Positions 24,396 through 35,544 are shown, numbered from the stretch's first letter. The stretch: 64,000 nucleotides of DNA from Kosakonia pseudosacchari (GCF_900184035.1 NZ_FXWP01000004.1:124001-188000); one strand, 5' to 3'. Numbers and translations are program-made. The notes: a model not told the origin generated them from the sequence alone.

Positions 24396-24700
24396 TATCC
24401 ACTCCTTGTGGCTAATCATTGTTCAAGACATTTCATTCTTCGGGCCGTCTTTTATTGGCGTTGGCACCCGGAAGCTTATCTCAGTAAGCGTCATAAGAAT
24501 GTGAACCTGCCGCTTTGGCGCGTTATGCATGATGACGTGTAAAGTGCGCATTAATGGTAGTCCCGTAAAACCAAACGGGGGAGCGAATTCGCATAAAAAT
24601 CAGAGTCCCACTCTGCAACACGTGCCAGGATTATGGCACACTGCGTTTCTTTCGCGGCCAGTGACCGCGGTTATGGGTGAAAAACAAGAGAGTAAACGAC
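24396..24700. other. dld-bglX divergent intergenic region
   Basis: About 305 bp between the divergent dld and bglX genes. It must hold both promoters, but I find no strong consensus elements or CRP site. GGATTATGG near 24630 is a weak -10 candidate for bglX. No gene or repeat is seen. Confidence 0.5.
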
Positions 24701-26998
24701 ATGAAATGGCTATGTTCTGTAGGTGTCGCTGTGAGCCTCGCGCTGCAACCAGCGCTGGCTCAGGAGATGTTCGGCAACCATCCGCTGACGCCAGAAGCAA
24801 GGGATGCGTTTGTCACTGAGTTGCTCAAGAAAATGACGGTCGATGAAAAAATCGGCCAGTTGCGTTTAATCAGCGTCGGGCCGGATAACCCAAAAGAAGC
24901 CATTCGCGACATGATCAAAGCAAGCCAGGTCGGCGCGATTTTTAACACCGTCACCCGGCAGGATATTCGCGCCATGCAGGATCAGGCGATGCAGCTTAGC
25001 CGTCTGAAAATCCCTCTGTTTTTCGCCTATGACGTGGTACACGGCCAGCGTACCGTCTTCCCGATTAGCCTCGGTCTTGCTTCCAGTTTTAACCTTGATG
25101 CGGTGAAAACGGTGGGCCGCGTTTCTGCCTATGAGGCGGCGGATGACGGCCTGAATATGACCTGGGCGCCAATGGTCGATGTCTCGCGCGATCCGCGCTG
25201 GGGCCGCGTTTCTGAAGGGTTTGGCGAAGATACGTACCTGACCGCTGAAATGGGTCGCACCATGGTCGAAGCGATGCAGGGCAAAAGCCCGGCGGATCGC
25301 TACGCGGTCATGACCAGCGTGAAACACTTCGCCGCTTATGGCGCGGTTGAAGGCGGTAAAGAGTACAACACCGTTGATATGAGCCCGCAGCGCCTGTTCA
25401 ACGACTATATGCCGCCGTACAAAGCCGCGCTGGACGCTGGCAGCGGCGGCGTCATGGTGGCACTGAACTCGCTCAACGGCACGCCGGCGTCATCTGACTC
25501 GTGGTTGCTGAAAGATCTGCTGCGTGACGAATGGGGCTTTAAAGGCATCACCATTTCCGATCACGGGGCGATTAAAGAGCTGATTAAACATGGCACCGCC
25601 GCCGACCCCGAAGACGCCGTGCGCGTGGCGCTGAAGTCCGGCATCAACATGAGTATGAGCGATGAGTACTACAGCAAATACCTGCCGGGCCTGGTGAAAT
25701 CCGGCAAAGTGACGATGGCGGAACTGGATGATGCCACCCGCCACGTGCTGAATGTGAAGTACGATATGGGGCTGTTTAACGATCCGTACAGCCACCTGGG
25801 GCCGAAGGAGAGCGACCCGAAAGATACCAATGCCGAAAGCCGTCTGCACCGCAAAGAAGCGCGTGAAGTGGCGCGCGAAAGTATGGTGCTGCTGAAAAAC
25901 CGTCTGGAAACGCTGCCGCTGAAAAAATCGGGCACCGTGGCGGTGGTGGGCCCGCTGGCGGATAGTAAACGCGATTCAATGGGCAGCTGGTCTGCGGCTG
26001 GTGTTGCCGATCAGTCCGTTACCGTGCTGACCGGTATCCGCAACGCGCTGGCCGGTAAAGGTGAAGTGGTGTATGCCAAAGGGGCAAACATCACCAATGA
26101 CAAAGATATCGTTAATTTTCTCAATCTCTATGAACCGGCGGTAGTGGTTGATCCGCGCTCGCCCAAAGAGATGATTGATGAAGCGGTCGCTGCGGCGAAA
26201 AAATCCGACGTGGTTGTTGCGGTTGTCGGTGAAGCACAGGGCATGGCGCATGAAGCCTCCAGCCGTACCGATATCACCATTCCGCAGAGCCAGCGCGATT
26301 TGATTGCTGCGCTGAAAGCCACCGGCAAACCGCTGGTGCTGGTGCTGATGAATGGTCGTCCGCTGGCGCTGGTGAAAGAGGATCAGCAAGCCGACGCCAT
26401 TCTGGAAACCTGGTTTGCCGGCACCGAAGGCGGCAACGCCATTGCCGATATTCTGTTTGGTGATTACAACCCGTCCGGTAAACTGCCGATGTCTTTCCCG
26501 CGCTCGGTTGGTCAGATCCCGGTTTATTACAGCCACCTGAACACCGGACGCCCGTATGACGCCGATAAACCGAACAAATATACCTCCCGCTACTTCGACG
26601 AAGCGAACGGCCCGCTCTATCCGTTTGGTTATGGCCTGAGCTACACCACCTTTAAAGTCTCTGACGTGAAGATGTCTGCGCCGTCGATGACGCGCACCGG
26701 CAAAGTGACCGCCAGCGTTGAGGTGACCAACACCGGCAAGCGCGAAGGCGAAACGGTTATCCAGATGTATTTGCAGGATGTCACCGCGTCAATGAGCCGT
26801 CCGGTAAAACAACTGCGCGGCTTTGATAAGGTGAATCTGAAACCGGGCGAAACCCAAACCGTTAGCTTCCCGATCGATATTAATGCGCTGAAATTCTGGA
26901 ACCAGCGTATGAAATATGACGCGGAGCCGGGCAAATTCAACGTCTTTATCGGCGTTGATTCCGCGCGCGTGAATCAGGGTTCTTTCGAACTGCGTTAA
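24701..26998 (+). CDS. bglX: Periplasmic beta-glucosidase, GH3
   Basis: Secreted GH3 enzyme that cleaves beta-glucosides in the periplasm. The 765-residue product has a signal peptide (MKWLCSVGVAVSLALQPALA), the GH3 N-terminal domain with the nucleophile motif ITISDHGAIKEL near residue 285, the C-terminal domain and a fibronectin III-like domain (from about 660). The frame is open from 24677; the start at 24701 matches the E. coli protein and its length. Confidence 0.96.
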   Translation: MKWLCSVGVAVSLALQPALAQEMFGNHPLTPEARDAFVTELLKKMTVDEKIGQLRLISVGPDNPKEAIRDMIKASQVGAIFNTVTRQDIRAMQDQAMQLSRLKIPLFFAYDVVHGQRTVFPISLGLASSFNLDAVKTVGRVSAYEAADDGLNMTWAPMVDVSRDPRWGRVSEGFGEDTYLTAEMGRTMVEAMQGKSPADRYAVMTSVKHFAAYGAVEGGKEYNTVDMSPQRLFNDYMPPYKAALDAGSGGVMVALNSLNGTPASSDSWLLKDLLRDEWGFKGITISDHGAIKELIKHGTAADPEDAVRVALKSGINMSMSDEYYSKYLPGLVKSGKVTMAELDDATRHVLNVKYDMGLFNDPYSHLGPKESDPKDTNAESRLHRKEAREVARESMVLLKNRLETLPLKKSGTVAVVGPLADSKRDSMGSWSAAGVADQSVTVLTGIRNALAGKGEVVYAKGANITNDKDIVNFLNLYEPAVVVDPRSPKEMIDEAVAAAKKSDVVVAVVGEAQGMAHEASSRTDITIPQSQRDLIAALKATGKPLVLVLMNGRPLALVKEDQQADAILETWFAGTEGGNAIADILFGDYNPSGKLPMSFPRSVGQIPVYYSHLNTGRPYDADKPNKYTSRYFDEANGPLYPFGYGLSYTTFKVSDVKMSAPSMTRTGKVTASVEVTNTGKREGETVIQMYLQDVTASMSRPVKQLRGFDKVNLKPGETQTVSFPIDINALKFWNQRMKYDAEPGKFNVFIGVDSARVNQGSFELR

Positions 26999-27007
26999 CC
27001 TTTCCCT

Positions 27008-27031
27008 GGCCGGGAAACCGGCCTGATTTTC
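27008..27031 (+). terminator. Terminator after bglX
   Basis: GGCCGG-GAAA-CCGGCC stem-loop followed by TGATTTT, 10 bases after the bglX stop. Confidence 0.6.
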
Positions 27032-27092
27032 CTCGCTATATCTTATTCCTTTATCGTTTAGGGCTCTCAGGCGACAAAGCCGCTATTTTTCG

Positions 27093-27099
27093 GCTACGC
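27093..27099 (+). promoter_or_regulatory. Possible sigma-S promoter of osmF
   Basis: CTACGCT is one base from the sigma-S -10 pattern CTACACT and lies about 50 bp before osmF. The osmF-yehYXW operon of E. coli is RpoS-controlled, which supports the call; the sequence match alone is weak. Confidence 0.45.
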
Positions 27100-27147
27100 T
27101 CTTTTCTCAAGCTGCTGAAAAAGGCGGTAAAAAATGAGGGAAGTACA

Positions 27148-28065
27148 ATGACAATCATGAAAAAGATTGCGTGCTCAATAGGGTTGATGGCCGCTGTGAG
27201 CCTCCCGCTGCAGGCGGCGGAGCCGGTAAAGGTCGGTTCTAAAATTGATACCGAAGGGGCGCTGCTGGGCAATATCATTTTGCAGGTTCTGGAAAGTCAT
27301 GGCGTAAAAACAGTCAATAAAGTGCAACTCGGCACCACGCCAGTGGTGCGCGGCGCGATCACCTCTGGTGAGCTGGACATTTATCCGGAGTACACCGGTA
27401 ACGGTGCGTTCTTCTTTAAAGATGAGAACGATGCGGCGTGGAAAAACGCGCAGCAGGGCTACGAGAAAGTCAAAAAGCTGGATGCTGAAAAAAATAAGCT
27501 GGTCTGGCTAACCCCCGCCCCGGCGAACAACACCTGGACGATTGCGGTGCGTCAGGATGTGGCGCAGAAAAACAAACTTAACTCGCTTGAGGATCTGAGC
27601 CGCTACCTGAAGCAGGGCGGTGAATTTAAGCTCGCCGCTTCGGCTGAATTCATTGAGCGCACCGATGCGCTGCCCGCGTTTGAAAAAGCCTACGACTTTA
27701 AGCTGAAACAGGATCAATTGTTGTCGCTGGCCGGTGGCGATACGGCGGTCACCATCAAAGCAGCAGCGCAGCAAACCTCCGGCGTCAATGCGGCGATGGC
27801 CTACGGTACGGATGGACCGGTGGCAGCGCTGGGTCTGCAGACCCTGAGCGATCCGAAAGGGGTGCAGCCCATCTATGCGCCAACGCCAGTGGTTCGCGAA
27901 TCTGTGCTGAAAGCCTACCCGGAACTGGATACGTGGCTAAAACCGGTCTTTGCCAGCCTGGATGAGAAAACGCTGCAAAAACTCAATGCCAGTATTGCGG
28001 TGGAAGGGCTGGATGCGAAGAAAGTCGCGGCTGACTACCTGAAAGAAAAAGGCCTGGTGAAATAA
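27148..28065 (+). CDS. osmF: Osmoprotectant-type ABC importer, binding protein
   Basis: Periplasmic receptor of the OsmF-YehYXW transporter, which in E. coli takes up glycine betaine with low affinity. The 305-residue protein has a signal peptide ([20 protein letters not shown], cleavage near QAA) and the OpuAC-type fold with [17 protein letters not shown] near residue 76. GAGGGA seven bases before the ATG at 27148 decides the start over the internal ATG three codons on. Confidence 0.95.
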   Translation: MTIMKKIACSIGLMAAVSLPLQAAEPVKVGSKIDTEGALLGNIILQVLESHGVKTVNKVQLGTTPVVRGAITSGELDIYPEYTGNGAFFFKDENDAAWKNAQQGYEKVKKLDAEKNKLVWLTPAPANNTWTIAVRQDVAQKNKLNSLEDLSRYLKQGGEFKLAASAEFIERTDALPAFEKAYDFKLKQDQLLSLAGGDTAVTIKAAAQQTSGVNAAMAYGTDGPVAALGLQTLSDPKGVQPIYAPTPVVRESVLKAYPELDTWLKPVFASLDEKTLQKLNASIAVEGLDAKKVAADYLKEKGLVK

Positions 28066-28073
28066 TTACCCCT

Positions 28074-29228
28074 ATGGATGTTTCGATACGCTGCCATAAC
28101 CGTGTGTTGTTGCTGTTGGCGGTACTGGGCGGGTTGGCGGCGTGGCTGCCGTTTGTGAACTATGCGCCAAACCGGCTGGTCTCCGGCGAAAGCCGCGCCT
28201 TATGGCAGCTTTTTTCCGCGCTCTGGTTACTGGCACCCGCGATATTACTGGCGATGAGTTTTCTGCCCGGTCGCGGTACACAGGTGGCAACGTTGCTGTT
28301 CACCGAAGTGCTGTTCTGCCTGCTGATATGGAGCGCGGGCAGGGCGGCGACCGATCTCGTGCAAACGGGCAGCCCGCTGGCGCGCACATCACCCGGCAGC
28401 GGGTTGTGGCTGTGGCTGGCACTGACGCTTTTGGCCTGTAGCGATGCGATTCGCCGCGTGGTGGTAAACCCCGTGTGGCGCTGGTTGCTGCATGCGCAGG
28501 TGTGGTGCTTTCCTCTCTATTTATTACTCAGCGGCGCGCTGGATAATCTCTCACTGCTACGCGAATACACCAATCGCCAGGATGTGTTCAACGATGCGCT
28601 GGCGCAGCATTTAACGCTGTTGTTTGGCACGCTGTTGCCTGCGCTGGTGTTCGGCTTCGCCGTCGGGTTGTGGTGCTATCGTCATCCTTCCCGGCAGGGA
28701 CCGGTATTCGCTCTGCTCAACGTCATTCAAACCATTCCTTCGGTGGCGCTATTCGGCTTACTGATAGCCCCGCTTGCCGGGCTGGTACAGCAATTTCCTG
28801 AGCTTGGTCGTTTTGGCATTGCCGGAACCGGCCTGACACCGGCACTGATTGCGCTCATTCTCTATGCCTTACTGCCGCTGGTGCGCGGCGTGGTCGCCGG
28901 ATTAAACCAGGTATCGCAGGAGGTGCTGGAAAGCGCCGAAGCGATGGGCATGAGCGCGCGTCAGCGTTTCTGGCAGGTGCGCGTGCCGCTGGCGCTTCCG
29001 CTGCTGCTGCGCAGCCTGCGGGTGGTGGCGGTGCAAACGGTCGGGATGGCGGTGATCGCCGCATTGATCGGCGCGGGCGGGTTTGGTGCGCTGGTCTTTC
29101 AGGGGCTGCTGAGCAGCGCGCTGGATCTGGTGTTGCTGGGCGTCATTCCGGTCATCGCGATGGCGGTGATTGTTGATGCGTTATTTGCGTTAGGGATAGC
29201 GCTGCTGAAGGTGAAACATCATGATTGA
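28074..29228 (+). CDS. yehY: ABC importer permease YehY
   Basis: A 384-residue membrane permease. The N-terminal half holds extra transmembrane helices; the C-terminal half is the BPD/ProW-like permease domain with the EAA loop ([20 protein letters not shown] near residue 284). It begins 8 bases after osmF, and its last 8 bases overlap yehX, so the operon is tightly coupled. Confidence 0.94.
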   Translation: MDVSIRCHNRVLLLLAVLGGLAAWLPFVNYAPNRLVSGESRALWQLFSALWLLAPAILLAMSFLPGRGTQVATLLFTEVLFCLLIWSAGRAATDLVQTGSPLARTSPGSGLWLWLALTLLACSDAIRRVVVNPVWRWLLHAQVWCFPLYLLLSGALDNLSLLREYTNRQDVFNDALAQHLTLLFGTLLPALVFGFAVGLWCYRHPSRQGPVFALLNVIQTIPSVALFGLLIAPLAGLVQQFPELGRFGIAGTGLTPALIALILYALLPLVRGVVAGLNQVSQEVLESAEAMGMSARQRFWQVRVPLALPLLLRSLRVVAVQTVGMAVIAALIGAGGFGALVFQGLLSSALDLVLLGVIPVIAMAVIVDALFALGIALLKVKHHD

Positions 29229-30168
29229 ATTTAATAACGTCAGTAAAACCTTTGCCGGTCAGCCCGCGGTTAGCCATCTCGATTTGCAGGTTAAAACTGG
29301 CGCGTTTTCGGTGCTGATTGGCACCTCGGGTTCCGGAAAATCCACCACCCTGAAGATGATTAACCGGCTGGTGGAGCATGACGAAGGCACAATTACCTTT
29401 GCCGGGGTAGATATCCGCTCGCTGCCGGTGCTGGAACTGCGCCGTCGCATGGGGTATGCCATTCAGTCGATTGGATTATTTCCTCACTGGACGGTGGCGC
29501 AGAACATTGCCACCGTGCTGCAACTGCAAAAATGGTCGCGCGCGAAGCGCGACGCGCGGGTTGATGAACTGATGGCCTTGCTTGGGCTGGAGTCTTCCCT
29601 GCGCGAGCGTTTTCCCCATCAGCTTTCCGGCGGGCAGCAGCAGCGTGTGGGCGTTGCCCGTGCGCTTGCCGCCGATCCGGAAGTCCTGTTAATGGATGAA
29701 CCTTTCGGCGCGCTTGATCCCGTGACACGCGCGGCGTTACAGCAGGAGATGGTGCGTATTCACCGCCTGCTTGGACGCACCATTGTGCTGGTGACGCATG
29801 ACATTGATGAAGCCTTACAACTGGCCGATCACCTGGTGTTGATGGATGGTGGCAAGGTGGTACAGCAGGGCACTCCGTTATCGATGCTGACCGCGCCGCG
29901 TAACGATTTCGTGCGCGAGTTTTTTGGCCGCAGCGAGCTTGGCGTGCGGCTGCTCTCATTGCGTCAGGTGAGCGGATATCTGCGCAGTGAACGCGTTGAT
30001 GTCGGTGAACCGCTTCAGGCAGCGATGACGCTGCGTGAAGCGCTCTCGGCTTTTGTCGCCCAGCAGTGCGAGGTGTTGCCGGTGAATAATGCGCAGGGGC
30101 AGCCCTGCGGCAGTCTGCATTTTCGCGATTTGCTGCGCGTGGAGGCCGCCTGTGAAGATCCTGCGTGA
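29221..30168 (+). CDS. yehX: ABC importer ATPase YehX
   Basis: A 315-residue ATP-binding subunit of OpuCA/ProV type. Walker [10 protein letters not shown] near residue 36, signature [15 protein letters not shown] near residue 135, Walker [14 protein letters not shown] and the H-loop LVTHDIDEA are all present. The C-terminal 80 residues correspond to a CBS-like extension. It overlaps yehY by 8 and yehW by 17 bases. Confidence 0.95.
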   Translation: MIEFNNVSKTFAGQPAVSHLDLQVKTGAFSVLIGTSGSGKSTTLKMINRLVEHDEGTITFAGVDIRSLPVLELRRRMGYAIQSIGLFPHWTVAQNIATVLQLQKWSRAKRDARVDELMALLGLESSLRERFPHQLSGGQQQRVGVARALAADPEVLLMDEPFGALDPVTRAALQQEMVRIHRLLGRTIVLVTHDIDEALQLADHLVLMDGGKVVQQGTPLSMLTAPRNDFVREFFGRSELGVRLLSLRQVSGYLRSERVDVGEPLQAAMTLREALSAFVAQQCEVLPVNNAQGQPCGSLHFRDLLRVEAACEDPA

Positions 30169-30889
30169 TCCGCTACTGTGGCTGATGGTGCTGTTTATTG
30201 CGCTGCTGGTCTGGTTGCCGCACAGCGCGGCGCTGTTTAGTTCGTTCTTTCCGCAACTGCCGCGCCCGGTCTATTTGCAGGAGAGTTTTATTTCGCTTAC
30301 CGTCGCCCATTTCTCGCTGGTCGCGGTTTCCAGCGTGATAGCGATTGTGCTGGGCGTTGGCGCAGGCATTGCGGTCACGCGTTCTGCCGGGCGGGAGTTT
30401 CGCCCGCTGGCGGAAACCATTGCCGCCGTGGGGCAAACTTTTCCCCCGGTGGCGGTGCTGGCGATTGCCGTGCCGGTAATGGGCTTTGGTAAACAACCGG
30501 CGATTATTGCGCTGGTACTGTATGGCGTATTGCCGATTTTACAGGGGACGCTGGCGGGGATCGCCTCGGTACCGGAAAGCGTGCAAAGTGTGGCGAAAGG
30601 CATGGGTATGAGCGCGTGGCAGCGGTTGTTAAAAGTCGAATTACCGCTCGCCGCACCGCTGATTATCGCCGGGGTGCGCACGTCAGTGATTATTAATATC
30701 GGCACCGCCACCATCGCGTCAACGGTGGGAGCAAGTACGCTGGGGACGCCAATCATCATTGGCCTGAGCGGTTTTAATACGGCTTATGTGGTGCAGGGGG
30801 CGGTGCTGGTGGCGCTGGCAGCGATTATTGTCGATCGGGGATTTGAACGGCTGGCGCAGCGGCTCAACCGACACCGCCACGCACAATAA
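30152..30889 (+). CDS. yehW: ABC importer permease YehW (GTG start)
   Basis: A 245-residue second permease of the OsmF system with six or so helices and the EAA motif [20 protein letters not shown] near residue 150. The GTG at 30152, preceded by GGAGG at 30140-30144, gives a start [11 protein letters not shown] aligning with E. coli YehW. The open frame from 30089 lies inside yehX and is not used. Its 3' end overlaps yohO on the other strand. Confidence 0.93.
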   Translation: MKILRDPLLWLMVLFIALLVWLPHSAALFSSFFPQLPRPVYLQESFISLTVAHFSLVAVSSVIAIVLGVGAGIAVTRSAGREFRPLAETIAAVGQTFPPVAVLAIAVPVMGFGKQPAIIALVLYGVLPILQGTLAGIASVPESVQSVAKGMGMSAWQRLLKVELPLAAPLIIAGVRTSVIINIGTATIASTVGASTLGTPIIIGLSGFNTAYVVQGAVLVALAAIIVDRGFERLAQRLNRHRHAQ

Positions 30890-30977
30890 ACGAATAACCG
30901 GCGAGCATGACGCCACCAATTCCGCCGATAGCCATCAGCAAAAAGATAGCGATAACAAGGATTTTACCAGACTTCAT
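30864..30977 (-). CDS. yohO: YohO, 37-residue membrane protein
   Basis: Small single-helix protein, [20 protein letters not shown] then [17 protein letters not shown]. It aligns with E. coli YohO (same [11 protein letters not shown] core). AGGAG lies before the ATG. Its last 26 bases are antisense to the end of yehW. The function is unknown. Confidence 0.88.
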   Translation of the reverse strand: MKSGKILVIAIFLLMAIGGIGGVMLAGYSFIVRGGVG

Positions 30978-31037
30978 TTTATGCTCCTTCTGAATCAGGC
31001 TGGCATTATAAAGGCAAGTTGAGTTGTTAATAAAACA

Positions 31038-31769
31038 TTAAATGCCGAGCAACCAGACGCTGTGTCCCGCGTCGCGCCATGCCAGCATCTGCTGTTGCTG
31101 CGATTCGCCCGGCGTTTCGCCGCACCACACCAGCAGTGTCCGACCGGGAAACATCTCCGGGCGCAACTGGGGCAGGGCGTGCGCCAGAATATCCACCCGC
31201 CATCCCTGCTGGCTTGCCATCCAGCCCTCCAGCCACAGCCGCGTGGTGTCCTGCACATTCCAGCCAACCACCAGCGCGTCTTTGCCCGGTTTTTTACGCG
31301 CAGACGTCAGGCAGCCGGAAATGTAATTGATAAGGATGCCGTCTAGCAGGCTCAGCATCGCCAGCAGGGCGGGCTGCTGAGTTTGTAGCCGCAATCGTAA
31401 AGGGATGAGCAGATGCGTTGTCAGCGCCTGCGCCGGATAGTCTCGCCCGTGCTCTTTGATCCACTGATGCAGACGATGCGGGTCGCCCTGTTGCAGGTAT
31501 TGCAGAGCGGTTTCTTGCTGGGCGCGCCAGCCATCATGCGTCTCAGCCAGCGCCGGAGAGAGCAGCTTTTGCACTTTGCTGACCTGCACGCCGGTCTCTA
31601 TCCAGCGTTTGATCTCCCGAATGCGGTCAATGTCCTCTTCGGTAAATAACCGGTGGCCGCCATCCGTACGCTGGGGTTGTAATAGTCCATAACGTCGCTG
31701 CCAGGCCCGCAGCGTCACGGGGTTGATGTCGCATAACAACGCCACTTCACCGATTGTGTAAAGCGCCAT
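31038..31769 (-). CDS. mlrA: MerR-family regulator MlrA
   Basis: A 243-residue MerR-type regulator. The N-terminal helix-turn-helix is YTIGEVALLCDINPVTLRAW and the wing RRYGLLQPQRTDGGHRLF (residues 4-45). The C-terminal region is cobalamin-binding-like but degenerate. In E. coli MlrA activates csgD and so curli and biofilm matrix. Divergent from btsS, as in E. coli. Confidence 0.94.
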   Translation of the reverse strand: MALYTIGEVALLCDINPVTLRAWQRRYGLLQPQRTDGGHRLFTEEDIDRIREIKRWIETGVQVSKVQKLLSPALAETHDGWRAQQETALQYLQQGDPHRLHQWIKEHGRDYPAQALTTHLLIPLRLRLQTQQPALLAMLSLLDGILINYISGCLTSARKKPGKDALVVGWNVQDTTRLWLEGWMASQQGWRVDILAHALPQLRPEMFPGRTLLVWCGETPGESQQQQMLAWRDAGHSVWLLGI

Positions 31770-31988
31770 GGTGTTACCCTCGCCAGCCGACTCCCTGTAT
31801 AACTGTAGCCGCTGCCGTCTGGCACAGGATGCGCAGCCGCAAAATTGCGCAAAATGTGTGCGAACGGTTAATCACTCTGGCTTACTTTGTGATGCGGAGC
31901 ACGATTTTGTATTTTTTTGCAGCGCTTCAAAGAAACATCTGAAAACACCCTGTATGTTACGCGCTTTGGTTGATGTGGTGTTGCGGGT

Positions 31989-33677
31989 ATGTACGAGTTC
32001 AATCTGGTGTTGCTGCTGCTTCAGCAGATGTGTGTGTTTCTGGTTATCGCCTGGTTGATGAGCAAAACGCGGCTGTTTATTCCGCTGATGCAGGTGACCG
32101 TGCGCTTACCGCATAAGCTGCTGTGCTATGTCACCTTCTCCATTTTTTGCATTCTCGGCACCTATTTCGGCCTGCATATCGAAGATTCTATCGCCAACAC
32201 GCGCGCGATTGGCGCGGTGATGGGCGGTCTGCTCGGCGGCCCGTTAGTGGGCGGTCTCGTCGGGTTAACCGGCGGTATTCACCGCTATTCGATGGGCGGC
32301 ATGACCGCGCTGAGCTGCATGCTCTCTACGTTTGTTGAAGGGTTGCTCGGCGGCCTGGTGCACCGCGCGCTCATCAAACGCGGGCGCACCGATCTGGTGT
32401 TTAGCCCGTTTACCGCCGGGGCGGTGACCTGTGTGGCGGAACTGATCCAGATGCTGATTATCCTGCTTATTGCCCGTCCGTTTGATAGCGCGTTGCACCT
32501 GGTGCAGAGCATTGCTGCGCCGATGATGGTGACTAACACCGTGGGCGCGGCGCTGTTTATGCGCATCCTGCTCGATAAGCGCGCAATGTTTGAAAAGTAT
32601 ACGTCGGCGTTTTCCGCCACCGCGCTGAAAGTGGCGGCGTCGACGGAGGGGTTTCTGCGCCAGGGTTTTAACGAAGAGAACAGCATGAAGGTGGCGCTGG
32701 TGCTCTATAAAGAGCTCGATATTGGCGCGGTGGCGATAACCGACAGGGAAAAACTGCTGGCCTTCACCGGCATCGGTGATGATCACCATCTGCCGGGGCG
32801 ACCTATCTCATCGGTCTGGACGCAGCGTGCCATTGAAACCGGCGAAGTGGTTTATGCCGATGGCAACGAAGTGCCCTACAAATGTTCGCTCCACCCGCAA
32901 TGTAAACTCGGCTCAACGCTGGTGATCCCGCTGCGTGGCGAAAACCAGCGCGTTGTGGGCACGATCAAATTGTATGAAGCGAAAAACCGCCTGTTCAGCT
33001 CCATCAACCGCACGCTGGGCGAGGGGATTGCCCAACTGCTTTCGGCGCAGATCCTTGCCGGGCAGTATGAGCGGCAAAAGGCGCTGCTTACCCAGTCGGA
33101 AATCAAGCTGCTGCATGCGCAGGTAAACCCGCATTTCCTGTTTAATGCCCTGAACACGCTAAAAGCGGTGATCCGCCGCGACAGCGATCAGGCCGGACTG
33201 CTGGTGCAATATCTCTCCACGTTCTTTCGTAAAAATTTAAAACGGCCGTCGGAAGTAGTGACGCTGGCAGACGAAATTGAACATGTAAACGCCTACCTGC
33301 AAATTGAAAAAGCACGTTTTCAGTCGCGCTTGCAGGTGCAGTTGCATGTGCCGGAGGCGTTATCGCACCTGCAACTTCCGGCGTTTACCCTGCAACCGAT
33401 CGTGGAAAATGCTATTAAACATGGCACGTCGCACCTGCTGGGCGTGGGTGAGATTGTGATTAACGCCAGCCAGGACGGACGGCATCTGGTGCTGGACATT
33501 GAAGACAATGCCGGGTTGTACCAGCCGAAAACCGACGCCAGTGGATTAGGGATGAGCCTGGTGGATAAGCGCCTGCGCGCGCGTTTCGGCGATGAGTGCG
33601 GCATTACCATTGCCTGCGAGCCGGATCTGTTTACCCGCATTACCTTACGACTCCCGCTGGAGGAACACGCATGTTAA
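31989..33677 (+). CDS. btsS: Pyruvate-sensing histidine kinase BtsS
   Basis: A 562-residue LytS-type sensor kinase. The N-terminal membrane domain (5TMR-LYT, about residues 1-200) contains [24 protein letters not shown]-like domain follows (about 220-345). The His-kinase domain has [16 protein letters not shown] (near residue 376), and an HATPase domain with VENAIKHGT ends the protein. In E. coli BtsS responds to external pyruvate with BtsR. It overlaps btsR by 7 bases. Confidence 0.95.
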   Translation: MYEFNLVLLLLQQMCVFLVIAWLMSKTRLFIPLMQVTVRLPHKLLCYVTFSIFCILGTYFGLHIEDSIANTRAIGAVMGGLLGGPLVGGLVGLTGGIHRYSMGGMTALSCMLSTFVEGLLGGLVHRALIKRGRTDLVFSPFTAGAVTCVAELIQMLIILLIARPFDSALHLVQSIAAPMMVTNTVGAALFMRILLDKRAMFEKYTSAFSATALKVAASTEGFLRQGFNEENSMKVALVLYKELDIGAVAITDREKLLAFTGIGDDHHLPGRPISSVWTQRAIETGEVVYADGNEVPYKCSLHPQCKLGSTLVIPLRGENQRVVGTIKLYEAKNRLFSSINRTLGEGIAQLLSAQILAGQYERQKALLTQSEIKLLHAQVNPHFLFNALNTLKAVIRRDSDQAGLLVQYLSTFFRKNLKRPSEVVTLADEIEHVNAYLQIEKARFQSRLQVQLHVPEALSHLQLPAFTLQPIVENAIKHGTSHLLGVGEIVINASQDGRHLVLDIEDNAGLYQPKTDASGLGMSLVDKRLRARFGDECGITIACEPDLFTRITLRLPLEEHAC

Positions 33678-34390
33678 AAGTGCTGATTGTTGATGATGAA
33701 CCGCTGGCCCGGGAAAACCTGCGTATTCTGCTTCAGGAAGAGAGCGACATTGAGATTGTTGGCGAGTGCGGCAACGCCGTCGAAGCGATTGGCGCGGTAC
33801 ATAAACTGCGCCCCGATGTGCTGTTTCTTGATATCCAGATGCCGCGCATTAGCGGGCTGGAGATGGTCGGGATGCTCGATCCGGGCAACCGACCGTATGT
33901 GGTTTTTCTGACAGCGTTTGATGAATACGCAGTGCAGGCGTTTGAAGAACACGCGTTCGATTATCTGCTTAAACCGATCGAAGCTCGCCGCCTGGAGAAA
34001 ACCCTCAGCCGTCTGCGTCTTGAGCGAAACGTGCAGGATATGTCGGTGTTGCCGGAAAACCAGGAAGCGCTGAAATTCATTCCCTGTACCGGGCATAGCC
34101 GCATCTGGTTATTGCAGATGGACGAAGTGGCATTTGTCAGTAGCCGCATGAGCGGCGTGTATGTGACCAGCCAGGAAGGCAAAGAGGGGTTTACTGAGCT
34201 GACACTGCGCACGCTGGAGAGCCGTACGCCGCTGGTGCGCTGCCACCGCCAGTACCTGGTTAATATGGCGCATCTTAAAGAGATCCGCCTTGAAGATAAC
34301 GGCCAGGCGGAATTACTGCTGCGCGATGGCCTGACGGTGCCGGTGAGTCGACGTTATCTGAAAAATTTAAAAGAGGCGTTGGGGTTGTAA
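33671..34390 (+). CDS. btsR: LytTR response regulator BtsR
   Basis: A 239-residue response regulator. The receiver domain has the acidic pair VDDEP, the phospho-aspartate in [12 protein letters not shown] (near residue 54) and [11 protein letters not shown]. The C-terminal LytTR DNA-binding domain contains [17 protein letters not shown]. The ATG at 33671 overlaps the btsS end; the longer open frame from 33596 is inside btsS. Confidence 0.96.
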   Translation: MLKVLIVDDEPLARENLRILLQEESDIEIVGECGNAVEAIGAVHKLRPDVLFLDIQMPRISGLEMVGMLDPGNRPYVVFLTAFDEYAVQAFEEHAFDYLLKPIEARRLEKTLSRLRLERNVQDMSVLPENQEALKFIPCTGHSRIWLLQMDEVAFVSSRMSGVYVTSQEGKEGFTELTLRTLESRTPLVRCHRQYLVNMAHLKEIRLEDNGQAELLLRDGLTVPVSRRYLKNLKEALGL

Positions 34391-34443
34391 ATTCCTGTGC
34401 GATGCCTACACTGCGCGCTGGTTCATCATTTCCGGAAACAAAT

Positions 34444-34929
34444 ATGCTTAATAACGATATCCTGCGCAGCGTGCGTTACACCCTGCAAGCTGATAACACC
34501 GCGCTGGTGCGCATTCTGGCGCTGGCAGACACGGTAGTGACCGTTGAACAACTGGCACCCTGGCTGCGCAAAGAAGATGAGGAAGGTTATAAGCCGTGCC
34601 CGGATATTGTGTTGTCTGCGTTTCTGAATGGCCTTATCTATGAAAAGCGTGGCAAAGATGAAACCGCACCGCCGCTGGTGGCCGAACGTAAGCTGAATAA
34701 CAACATCGTGCTAAAAAAGCTGCGCATCGCCTTCTCGTTAAAGACTGACGATATTCTGGCCATTCTGACTGCCCAGCAGTTCCGCATCTCTATGCCGGAA
34801 ATTACCGCCATGATGCGCGCGCCGGATCATAAGAACTTCCGCGAATGCGGCGATCAGGTGATGCGTTATTTTTTGCGTGGTCTGGCGGTACGCGAGCAAA
34901 AACCGAAGGGTAAAACCGAAGCGGAATAA
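34444..34929 (+). CDS. yehS: YehS, DUF1456 protein
   Basis: A 161-residue cytoplasmic protein with two DUF1456 repeats: NNDILRSVRYTLQADNTALV near residue 3 and the second near residue 75 (LRIAFSLKTDDILAIL). The start at 34444 matches E. coli YehS; the frame is open from 34402. The function is unknown. It follows btsSR. Confidence 0.93.
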   Translation: MLNNDILRSVRYTLQADNTALVRILALADTVVTVEQLAPWLRKEDEEGYKPCPDIVLSAFLNGLIYEKRGKDETAPPLVAERKLNNNIVLKKLRIAFSLKTDDILAILTAQQFRISMPEITAMMRAPDHKNFRECGDQVMRYFLRGLAVREQKPKGKTEAE

Positions 34930-34937
34930 TCAACTAT

Positions 34938-34991
34938 CCTTCAGGCTGCATCGCTGTGGTTTAGCGCCGCCAGCAACGCGCAGCCTGAAGG
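34938..34991. repeat. Long inverted repeat between yehS and yehR
   Basis: CCTTCAGGCTGC and GCAGCCTGAAGG form perfect 12-bp arms around an inner CGCT...AGCG pair. It lies in the gap between the convergent yehS and yehR and probably acts as a bidirectional terminator or 3'-end stabiliser. Confidence 0.65.
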
Positions 34992-35001
34992 AGAATATGA
35001 C

Positions 35002-35457
35002 TTACTGGACTTCTTTAAAGCCGCGTGATTTCAGCAGCTCTTCTGATTTCTTCATGCTGATTTTGCCATTGACCGTGCCGGTAAACTCGGAACCTTGCAG
35101 ATTGTTCAGCGCAGCAAAATCGACCTCGTTGTAATCCACATCCAGCGTCTCCTGGGCGTAGGTTTCCTGATAATCCACGCTCTCTTTGATCCCTTTAATG
35201 CTCTGGTATTTTTTGCTGATCGGATCCAGAACCTTCATGGCTTCCTCTTTGTTTTTCGCACCAATTGAGGAGTATTCAATTTTGTTTTTCGCCGTCTGGC
35301 GCTCGACCTGGTCACCTTTGTAGTAATAGGTGAGCGTCACTTCTGTGCCCGCTTGTGCGAAGCTAAACGTTTTGCTCTGCTCTTTTTCACCACAGCCGCT
35401 CAGGCCAATAAGTAAAGCGACAGAAAAAAGTGCGGCGATGAGTTTACTCAATTTCAC
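35002..35457 (-). CDS. yehR: YehR, DUF1307 lipoprotein
   Basis: A 151-residue lipoprotein. The signal peptide ends in the lipobox LSGC with the lipidated cysteine at residue 22. The mature part is a DUF1307 domain with KTFSFAQAGTEVTLTYYYKG. The function is unknown. In E. coli it sits near yehP and yehQ; here those genes are absent and it lies between yehS and metG. Confidence 0.92.
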   Translation of the reverse strand: MKLSKLIAALFSVALLIGLSGCGEKEQSKTFSFAQAGTEVTLTYYYKGDQVERQTAKNKIEYSSIGAKNKEEAMKVLDPISKKYQSIKGIKESVDYQETYAQETLDVDYNEVDFAALNNLQGSEFTGTVNGKISMKKSEELLKSRGFKEVQ

Positions 35458-35511
35458 GATAATCCCCTGTTTTCCATGTGAGGTAATGTTTGATAATGCA
35501 AAATTGAGTAT

Positions 35512-35544
35512 AGAAAAAGGCGCTGAATTCAGCGCCTTATTTTT
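35512..35544 (-). terminator. Terminator of metG
   Basis: An 11-bp perfect inverted repeat (arms AAGGCGCTGAA / TTCAGCGCCTT at 35517-35538) flanked by A residues on the left and T residues on the right, directly after the metG stop. Because of the flanks it can work in both directions. Confidence 0.8.
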
